This document shows, piece after piece, positions 1 to 5,665 of a stretch of 9,481 nt of DNA (position 1 is its first letter; each line of letters begins with the position of its first letter). Position numbers and translations under genes: made by a program. The stretch comes from Thermoanaerobaculaceae bacterium (lineage in GTDB: Bacteria; Acidobacteriota; Thermoanaerobaculia; Thermoanaerobaculales; Thermoanaerobaculaceae): NCBI GenBank assembly GCA_022865555.1, contig JALHTD010000005.1, positions 1 through 9,481 on the forward strand. Reading direction: 5' to 3'. The notes under the pieces are model-generated. The model made no database searches, was not told the DNA's origin, and saw nothing but the letters and a program-made list of their open reading frames with translations.

Positions 1-539
<539 letters not shown>

Positions 540-593
540 GGCCGCAATCGTAGCGCGGATTGGACGGCCCGCAAGGGCCGTGAAGGGGGTGAC
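540..593. promoter_or_regulatory. Divergent promoter region with 18-bp palindrome (564-581)
   Basis: This 54-bp gap separates two divergently transcribed genes. Positions 564-581 form a perfect inverted repeat, ACGGCCC then GCAA then GGGCCGT: 7-bp arms around a GNRA-type tetraloop. It sits just 5' of the GAAGGGGG Shine-Dalgarno (583-589) of the rightward gene. On the minus strand a weak TTGCGG / 16 bp / TACGAT pair (the -10 at 547-552) could be the amylase promoter, and its -35 would overlap the palindrome. That geometry fits an operator or a 5'-UTR hairpin. The palindrome is seen directly; the promoter call is weak. Confidence 0.4.
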
Positions 594-1469
594 GTGACCC
601 GCTTCGACGCTGCCCGGCGTGCAGCGCTGGTGCAGGACCTCCTGGGGGTGCTCAAGGGGCGCCCCGTGGACCTTCTTCCGTTCGACCGCGTGCGTGCCGG
701 CCTGCGCCTCAAGCACATCGTAGACCGTGGGATCCACGACGTCCCGCTGGAGAGCATCGTGGGCACGCTGGGGAGGGAGCGGGAGTTCAACCGCGAGTTC
801 CTGCCCCGGGACGAGGCCCTGCGCGACCGCTGGGAAGAGGTGGAGGAGCTGGCCGAGGGGCCGGCCGGCTTCCAGCCCGTGGAGCTGTACAAGGTCGGCG
901 AGACCTACTTCGTCGTGGACGGGCACCACCGGGTGTCGGTAGCGCGCTCCCTCGGCGTGCCGAGCATCGAGGCGCTGGTGAGGGAGTTCCTCACGCCGGT
1001 GCCGATCTCCCCCGACGCGTCGATCGAGGACGTGCTGCTGCAGCGAGGCCTCGCCGACTTCCTCGAGACCACCGGCCTGGTCCCGGAGGAGACGGACGAG
1101 TTCCGGGTGACCGAGGCCGACGGCTACGAGCGTCTGCTCGAGCACATCACGGTCCACCGCTACTACCGTGGCGTCGAGACCGGGCGCGAGCAGACGTGGC
1201 CCGAGGCCGTGACGTCGTGGCGCGACACCGTCTACCGGCCGATGGTGGAGACCATCAGGCGGAGCGGCATCATGGAGGAGTTCCCGAAGCGCACCGAGAC
1301 GGACCTCTACCTCTTCACCATGGATCACCTGCACCACCTGCGGGAGCGCTACGCGCCCAAGCCCGTGCCGCCGAAGGTAGCCGTCCGACACTTCAAGTTC
1401 TTCTACACGGCCGGTCCCGGTCTCGGCGAGAGGCTGCGGTCGTGGTGGCGGCGGTTCCGTTCGGGCTGA
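594..1469 (+). CDS. ParB-like nuclease-domain protein with C-terminal helical domain
   Basis: This 291-residue protein starts at GTG 594, chosen because GAAGGGGG ends 4 bases upstream; the open frame extends further 5' but there overlaps the divergent amylase. Residues about 20-135 look like a ParB/sulfiredoxin-fold domain: LPFDRVRAGLRLK (28-40) leads into a GxxRxxA-like box, VVDGHHRVSVAR (107-118). The second half carries VTEADGYERLLEHITVHRYY (a recognisable conserved block, 172-191), WPEAVTSWRDTVY (202-214) and FPKRTETDLYLF (230-241), and ends in a basic, aromatic tail. I recognise this as a recurring two-part architecture in environmental bacteria, usually annotated only as ParB-like. It lacks the HTH and CTPase layout of chromosomal ParB, so a segregation role is unlikely. 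DNA binding or a metabolic or regulatory role are both possible; function unknown. Confidence 0.85.
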   Translation: MTRFDAARRAALVQDLLGVLKGRPVDLLPFDRVRAGLRLKHIVDRGIHDVPLESIVGTLGREREFNREFLPRDEALRDRWEEVEELAEGPAGFQPVELYKVGETYFVVDGHHRVSVARSLGVPSIEALVREFLTPVPISPDASIEDVLLQRGLADFLETTGLVPEETDEFRVTEADGYERLLEHITVHRYYRGVETGREQTWPEAVTSWRDTVYRPMVETIRRSGIMEEFPKRTETDLYLFTMDHLHHLRERYAPKPVPPKVAVRHFKFFYTAGPGLGERLRSWWRRFRSG

Positions 1470-1489
1470 GCGCCCGCTCCTCTTTCTCT

Positions 1490-1738
1490 TTCACGGCGTG
1501 AGGCTCCTATTTTGCCCGGCGGGTGAGCGGCCTCTCGGCGCTGGCTCGCCCCCGCTCGCTTCGCGCCGAGACTCCTCCGGCCACGACCCAGCAGTGCGTC
1601 CCGGGGTGGGGCCCCTCGGTGTCCGCAAGTGACCGCGTCACCGATACCCCGCCCCGGGTCCGCACGCTGGGGACCCCATGGCCTCCGGAGCGATGGCCGC
1701 CCCACCCGCCGGGCGGATGGAATACCCCCCACCCACAA
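1490..1738 (+). ncRNA. Structured element, copy A (candidate non-coding RNA)
   Basis: The copy begins with TTCACGGCGTGAGGCT and contains, in order: a GCCC/GGGT hairpin (1514-1524); a hairpin with a perfect 9-bp stem (1533-1541 with 1563-1571) and a possible outer GGCC/GGCC closure (1529-1532 with 1579-1582); a large 85-nt hairpin (1587-1671) with stems 1587-1592/1666-1671, 1594-1598/1661-1665, 1600-1611/1647-1658 and 1616-1621/1639-1644, plus an inner CGC/GCG pair (1624-1626/1635-1637) closing the loop AAGTGACC; and a 3' CCGCCC/GGGCGG hairpin (1697-1702/1711-1716). Every part has a counterpart in copy B. The plus strand is preferred because two pairs (1607-1651 and 1514-1524) are G-U on this strand but A-C on the other. 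It starts 20 bp after the ParB-like stop, so it could be a 3' UTR, an independent RNA or a mobile repeat. Family not recognised. Confidence 0.6.
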
Positions 1739-1807
1739 CCTAACTGCTCCCCACGCAGCGCCGGACACCGGCTCGGCGAGACCTCTCGAGCAGGTCGATG
1801 GCGAACG

Positions 1808-2050
1808 GGAGGGTGGTAGTGAACTCCGCCCCGCGGGCGGCAGGAGCCATCACGCCGGAGCGTGCGGGTCCCGAGCGGGCGTCCCTCGGTGGGGTATCGC
1901 TGGCGTGGTTTCTTACGAACAGCGAGGGGTCCCACCGTGGGGCGCCCTTGCTCGGTCGCATGCGGAGGCGGGTCGGAGGGCTGGGCTCGATGCCCAGCCC
2001 GAACGACCGCTCAAAGCCCGCGGGGCAAGAAGAAAGCCTCACGCAGTGAA
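1808..2050 (-). ncRNA. Structured element, copy B (candidate non-coding RNA)
   Basis: Read on the minus strand from 2050, this copy begins TTCACTGCGTGAGGCT, 15 of 16 bases identical to copy A. It then has GCCC/GGGC (2026-2023/2019-2016); a perfect 9-bp stem with a 5-base loop (1978-2000) inside an outer GGTCG/CGACC (1971-1975/2004-2008); an 85-nt hairpin (1955-1871) with stems 1955-1950/1876-1871, 1947-1943/1881-1877, 1937-1931/1893-1887, 1925-1920/1902-1897 and inner CGT/ACG closing the loop AAGAAACC; and CCGCCC/GGGCGG (1840-1835/1831-1826). The stems keep pairing although many paired bases differ from copy A. The 5' end lies 61 bp from the malQ start, on the opposite strand. No clear promoter or U-tract terminator could be assigned to it. 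Confidence 0.6.
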
Positions 2051-2082
2051 GCACAGACCGGGGTGCGGGGCGGAAGATCCGG

Positions 2083-2102
2083 TACTATTGCGCTCACGGG
2101 AG
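2083..2102 (+). promoter_or_regulatory. Possible malQ -10 element and Shine-Dalgarno
   Basis: TACTAT at 2083-2088 is a moderate match to a -10 hexamer, though no convincing -35 is visible at the expected distance. GGGAG at 2098-2102 lies 8 bases before the ATG at 2111 and sets the malQ start. An RNA from the candidate -10 would have a short leader that excludes copy B of the structured element. Confidence 0.35.
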
Positions 2103-2110
2103 TTTGAGCG

Positions 2111-3610
2111 ATGAGACTCGCACGTTCCTGCGGCGTCGTGCTCCACCCCACGTGCCTTCCCGGTCCGTACGGGATCGGCGACCTCGGTCCTGCCGCGCAC
2201 CGCTACCTCGACTGGCTCGCCGCGGCTGGCGCGCGGTGGTGGCAGGTGCTGCCCCTGAATCCGGCCGGACCCGGCTGGTCACCGTACGCGGCCACCTCGA
2301 CGTTCGCAGGCAGCACCTCGCTGGTGAGTCCGGAGCTGCTGCTCGAGGGCGGCCTGCTGGAGCCGGCGGACCTCGCCGACATGCCCGCGCTCTCGCCGCT
2401 CAAGGTCGAGTACGAGAGGGTGGTCCCCTACAAGGTGACGGTCCTCCAGCGCGCGTTCCAGCGGTTCTCCAAGAAGGCGCCCGCAAAGCTCGAGGGCGCT
2501 CTGGCGGCGTTTCGGGACGAAAACGCCTGGTGGCTCACGGACTACTCGGCGTTCGCGGCCCTCAAGCGCGCCCATCGCGGGGCGTCCTGGCACGACTGGC
2601 CGGAGGAGCTGTCGTTGCGGATCCCCGGGCCTCTGGCCTCCTGGCTCGGGCGCCACCAGCGCGAGCTACTCTTCGAGGAGTTCTGCCAGTTCCTGTTCTT
2701 CTCGCAGTGGCGGGCGCTCCGGGAGCACGCACGGTCACTGGGCATCAGCATCCTGGGAGACGTTCCGATCTATGTCGCGGGCGACAGCGCCGAGGTGTGG
2801 GCCAACAGGGAGCTGTTCCAGCTCGACCCCCACGGGCGTCCGGTGGTGGTGGGCGGCGTTCCGCCGGACTACTTCTCCAAGACCGGCCAGCTCTGGGGGA
2901 ACCCCCTCTACGACTGGGAAGCCCTCGAGCGAACGGGGTACGCGTGGTGGATCGCCCGCCTGCGGGCGACGCTGGGGCTCGTGGACGCGGTGCGGCTCGA
3001 CCACTTCCGGGGGTTCGCCGGGTACTGGGAGGTGCCGGCGGGGCAGAAGACGGCCGTCAAGGGGCGCTGGGTGCCGGGGCCCGGGCGAAAGCTGTTCGAC
3101 GCGGCCCGCGCGGCGCTGGGCGATCTTCCGCTGGTGGCGGAGGACCTCGGGGTCATCACGGAGGACGTGGTCGCCCTGCGCGACGGGCTCGAGCTGCCCG
3201 GGATGGTCGTGCTGCAGTTTGCGTTCTCGCCATCGCCGCGAAGCACGTTCGTGCCGTACCGCCTCCGGCGCAACGTGGTCGTGTACACCGGCACCCACGA
3301 CAACAACACGACCCTGGGCTGGTTCCTGGGGGACGCCAGCGAGGCGGAGAAGGACTACGTGCGACGCTACATCGGCACCGACGGCCGTGAGATCCACTGG
3401 GACATGATCCGGCTCGCTCTTGCCTCGGTGGCCGACCTGGCGATGGTCCCGCACCAGGACATCGCAGGGCTCGGCGGCGACTGCCGCATGAACACGCCAG
3501 CCACCGGGGAGGGGAACTGGCAGTTCCGTCTCACCGACTCGATGCTCTCGGAGTCGCTGCGGAACCGTTTCCTCGAGCTGGCCTGGCTCTACGGCCGCTC
3601 CGGTTCCTAG
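2111..3610 (+). CDS. malQ: 4-alpha-glucanotransferase (amylomaltase, GH77)
   Basis: This 499-residue protein has the usual length of bacterial amylomaltases. It transfers alpha-1,4-glucan segments between maltodextrins, releasing glucose, in the cytoplasm. GH77 landmarks run in order: GVVLHPTCLPGPYGIGDLG (8-26), WWQVLPLNP with SPYA (43-60), ILGDVPIYVAGDSAEVW (214-230), GVPPDYFSKTGQLWGNPLY (249-267), the nucleophile block RLDHFRG (D297), acid/base AEDLG (E344) and HDNNT (D397), then GEGNWQFR (467-473). The three catalytic acids align with those known in the Thermus enzyme. The start is supported by GGGAG 8 bases upstream. It converges on dedA with a 13-bp gap. With the secreted GH13 enzyme at the left edge it suggests starch or glycogen-type glucan processing; that pathway link is inferred. 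Confidence 0.97.
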   Translation: MRLARSCGVVLHPTCLPGPYGIGDLGPAAHRYLDWLAAAGARWWQVLPLNPAGPGWSPYAATSTFAGSTSLVSPELLLEGGLLEPADLADMPALSPLKVEYERVVPYKVTVLQRAFQRFSKKAPAKLEGALAAFRDENAWWLTDYSAFAALKRAHRGASWHDWPEELSLRIPGPLASWLGRHQRELLFEEFCQFLFFSQWRALREHARSLGISILGDVPIYVAGDSAEVWANRELFQLDPHGRPVVVGGVPPDYFSKTGQLWGNPLYDWEALERTGYAWWIARLRATLGLVDAVRLDHFRGFAGYWEVPAGQKTAVKGRWVPGPGRKLFDAARAALGDLPLVAEDLGVITEDVVALRDGLELPGMVVLQFAFSPSPRSTFVPYRLRRNVVVYTGTHDNNTTLGWFLGDASEAEKDYVRRYIGTDGREIHWDMIRLALASVADLAMVPHQDIAGLGGDCRMNTPATGEGNWQFRLTDSMLSESLRNRFLELAWLYGRSGS

Positions 3611-3623
3611 GGTCCCGCGGGGC

Positions 3624-4274
3624 TCAGTCGGCGGCGCGCGAACGGGCACGCTGGCGGAGCGCCTCGATTACGCCGGGCAGGATCGAGATCAGCACGATGG
3701 CGATGATCACCAGCGAGAAGTTGCGCCGCACGATCCCGATGTTGCCGAAGTAGAAACCGCCCAGCACGAACAGCAAAACCCAAAGCAGGCCGCCGAAGAC
3801 GTTGTAGTAGAGGAACCGGCCGTACGTCATCTTGCCGATCCCCGCGACGAACGGGGCGAAGGTGCGGACGATCGGGACGAAGCGGGCGATCACGATGGTC
3901 TTGCCGCCGTAGCGCTCGTAGAACTCGTGCGTGCGGTCGAGGTGCCTCCTGTTGAGGAACCTGACGTTCTCCTTGTGGAAGACCTTCGGCCCGACCACCG
4001 CTCCGATCCAGTAATTGACCGTGTCACCGAGGATGGCCGCCGCCGCCAGCACGACGAGGGCGACCACGACGTCCAGGGAGCCCCGGGCCGCGAAAGCCCC
4101 GACCGCGAACAGCAGCGAGTCGCCAGGGAGGAACGGCGTCACCACGAGGCCGGTCTCGCAGAACACGATCACGAAGAGGAGGACGTAGGTGAGCAGTCCG
4201 TACTGCTGGATGATCAGGTCGAGGTACTTGTCGACGTGGAGGACGAGGTCGATCACCTGCGGAACGAAACCCAT
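3624..4274 (-). CDS. DedA-family (SNARE-associated/VTT domain) membrane protein
   Basis: A 216-residue integral membrane protein of typical DedA length. Hydrophobic segments lie at about 20-45, 50-64, 68-96, 155-178 and 185-204. Family motifs are clear: FCETGLVVTPFLPGDSLLF (38-56, with the conserved Glu40 and the re-entrant PFLPGDS), GDTVNYWIG (83-91), and ARFVPIVRTFAPFVAG (130-145) with the two conserved arginines R131 and R137. The C-terminus is basic (RQRARSR). DedA proteins are inner-membrane transporters or flippases linked to proton-driven undecaprenyl-phosphate or phospholipid recycling; the substrate cannot be told here. The start ATG has AGGGAG five bases upstream (4280-4285). It lies 124 bp downstream of the alaX stop on the same strand, with a possible terminator between, so it may be separately transcribed. 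Confidence 0.95.
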   Translation of the reverse strand: MGFVPQVIDLVLHVDKYLDLIIQQYGLLTYVLLFVIVFCETGLVVTPFLPGDSLLFAVGAFAARGSLDVVVALVVLAAAAILGDTVNYWIGAVVGPKVFHKENVRFLNRRHLDRTHEFYERYGGKTIVIARFVPIVRTFAPFVAGIGKMTYGRFLYYNVFGGLLWVLLFVLGGFYFGNIGIVRRNFSLVIIAIVLISILPGVIEALRQRARSRAAD

Positions 4275-4367
4275 GCTGGCTCCCTGACGTCCCGGCGCGC
4301 CACCGGGTGCGCTCGCGCCGCCTGCGGAGCGGCCACGGTAAGCGGACAGCCTTCAGAAATCAACAAA

Positions 4368-4397
4368 GGGGCGCCCTCCGGCTGCGGCCGGCGCGCC
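4368..4397 (-). terminator. Possible terminator after the editing-protein gene
   Basis: Immediately after the minus-strand TGA (4399-4401), GGCGC (4397-4393) pairs with GCGCC (4374-4370), enclosing CCGGC/GCCGG (4391-4387/4382-4378) with a 4-base loop. The hairpin is followed on the minus strand by CCCTTTGTTG, only a weak U-tract. The remaining 4275-4367 shows no gene beyond the dedA ribosome binding site. Confidence 0.4.
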
Positions 4398-4398
4398 A

Positions 4399-5586
4399 TC
4401 ACTGGCCGCCGAGACGCGCCAAGAGGCGCGCGAGCGCAGTCTCCCGCGCGGCGAGCGAGGGGACCTTGCCCTGGAACGTGCGGCCCGAGCCGCCCCCACG
4501 CCCTCCCATGGCCTCCGCGATCTCCCGGCCCGCGGCCTGCACGTCGAGGGCAACCCCCGTGCCGGCAACTAGCACGAAGAACCCTCCCTCGGCGGCGCCA
4601 GCGGTGAGCAACGCCACCTTGTCGAATTCGGAGAGCCGCTTCGCGACGCGCTGCAGGAAGGCCGCGTCCTTGCCTTCGAGGTGAACGGAAACGACGCGGT
4701 CCGGGCGGGCCGCCATCGCCTCCGCGAGGGCGGCGGCGAGCTCCTCCTCGAGCGCACGGACCCGCTTCTCGGTCACGCGCCCCTGCTCCAGCCTGGCCTC
4801 GACGGCGGCAACGATCTCCTCGTCGGGTGTGCCGAGCAGCGAGCGCAGGCGCGCGGTGCGCGCCTCCTGAGCCGCGAGCCGGCGACGCACCCGTCCGCCG
4901 GCGACGTAGAAGAGCCTGGTGCCGCCGCGTATCGGCTCGGTGCCCAGGAGCTTGATCGCCTCGATCTCGGTTGTCGAGCGGACGTGCGTGCCGCCGCAGG
5001 TGTTCAGATCGATGCCCGCGATCTCGACCAGCCGCACCTCGCCCCGGTGGCCCGGCGGGAGCCCCCGGGTGCGCACGTCGAGGGAACCGACGTCTTCGGG
5101 GGCGACGTGCCTGACCGAGACCGGACGGGAGGCCCGGATCTCCGCCGCGACCACCTCCTCGAGCATCTCGATCTGGAGCGGCGCGAGCGCCGGAACGTCG
5201 AGCTCGATGTCGCAGAGCTCTTCGCCGAGGTGGAAGGCGGTCGTCGGCCAGCCGAAGCGATCGTGCGCCAGCGCGGTGAGCAGGTGCTGGCCGGTGTGCT
5301 GCTGCATGTGGTCGAAGCGCCGCCGCCAGTCCAGACGGACGATCACCTGGCCAGGCTCCGCCGGCCTCTCCAGGTAGTGCCGGATGGCACCCTCGCGCCT
5401 CTGCACGTCGACGACCGCGATCTCGCCGATGGAACCCCTGTCGGCGGGTTGGCCCCCACCCTCGGGGTAGAGGACGGTGTCCGCCAGCACGGCGAACGGC
5501 CTGCCGTCCTCCGCGCCGGTCTCGACGAGGTCGGTCGCGAGCTCCTGGAGGTATGCGTCGTGCTCGAAGCGGGGCGGGTGCTTCAT
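4399..5586 (-). CDS. Alanyl-tRNA editing protein (AlaX-L type, with DHHA1-like C-terminus)
   Basis: This 395-residue protein is a free-standing homologue of the AlaRS editing half. Such proteins hydrolyse Ser-tRNA(Ala) or Gly-tRNA(Ala) in trans. The N-terminal barrel has DTVLYPEGGGQPADRG (36-51); the zinc-binding editing site has HTGQH (H97, H101) and CGGTH (C197, H201). A coiled-coil-like linker rich in Glu/Arg/Ala spans about 235-292, and the C-terminal DHHA1-like region ends with a Gly-rich GGRGGGSGRTFQGK (361-374), matching the long AlaX class. ATG 5586 is the natural start, since homology begins just after it, but no strong Shine-Dalgarno is visible; a GTG 8 codons upstream is an alternative. 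It lies 79 bp downstream of argS on the same strand and may share its transcript. Confidence 0.93.
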   Translation of the reverse strand: MKHPPRFEHDAYLQELATDLVETGAEDGRPFAVLADTVLYPEGGGQPADRGSIGEIAVVDVQRREGAIRHYLERPAEPGQVIVRLDWRRRFDHMQQHTGQHLLTALAHDRFGWPTTAFHLGEELCDIELDVPALAPLQIEMLEEVVAAEIRASRPVSVRHVAPEDVGSLDVRTRGLPPGHRGEVRLVEIAGIDLNTCGGTHVRSTTEIEAIKLLGTEPIRGGTRLFYVAGGRVRRRLAAQEARTARLRSLLGTPDEEIVAAVEARLEQGRVTEKRVRALEEELAAALAEAMAARPDRVVSVHLEGKDAAFLQRVAKRLSEFDKVALLTAGAAEGGFFVLVAGTGVALDVQAAGREIAEAMGGRGGGSGRTFQGKVPSLAARETALARLLARLGGQ

Positions 5587-5628
5587 GGGGTCATGGTACG
5601 CGACCGGCACGCCAGAGGCGTCATTTTT

Positions 5629-5658
5629 CCGGAGCCCGAATCCCGGGCGCTGATCCGG
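5629..5658 (-). other. Hairpin in the argS-alaX gap
   Basis: On the plus strand CCGGA GCCCG (5629-5638) pairs with CGGGC (5644-5648) and TCCGG (5654-5658), with a 5-base bulge. On the transcribed minus strand it is followed by a run of A, not U, so it does not look like a terminator. It may modulate read-through, RNA stability or alaX translation. The structure is seen; the role is not. Confidence 0.35.
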
Positions 5659-5665
5659 GGCTTCG

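Larger units (their letters stand above)
1490..2050. repeat. Long imperfect inverted repeat, ~245-bp arms, ~70-bp spacer
   Basis: The left arm (about 1490-1738) aligns with the reverse complement of the right arm (about 2050-1808) along nearly its whole length, with a few small indels. By eye roughly two thirds of positions match; the best blocks are the outer 16 bp and the segment around GATACCCC (1643-1650 and its partner 1898-1891). The spacer 1739-1807 shows no similarity or gene. The arms are far too diverged for a recent insertion-sequence duplication, and no transposase is present. The open frames across this region are by-products of high GC. The rest of the gene-free stretch (1470-1489, 2051-2080) holds only a pyrimidine run near 1477-1492. 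Confidence 0.8.

Noticed and set aside
1490..2050. Insertion sequence or composite transposon flanked by inverted ends
   Set aside because: There is no transposase, the spacer is only about 70 bp, the arms are diverged, and no target-site duplication was seen at the edges.
1507..2114. Several overlapping open frames of 80-160 codons on both strands in the 1470-2110 gap
   Set aside because: They lie on both strands of the inverted repeat. The two arms differ by small indels and stem-compensating changes rather than codon-wise, the peptides are Arg/Pro/Gly-rich as expected from GC-rich shadow frames, and none has recognisable domains. Weak peptide similarity between arms is explained by the DNA repeat.
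3611..3623. Bidirectional terminator between the convergent malQ and dedA stops
   Set aside because: The gap is only 13 bp, with a short CCCGCGGG palindrome and no T-run; not enough to call.
5624..5658. Rho-independent terminator between argS and alaX
   Set aside because: The T-run precedes the hairpin on + and becomes an A-run after it on -, so the geometry is wrong for either direction.
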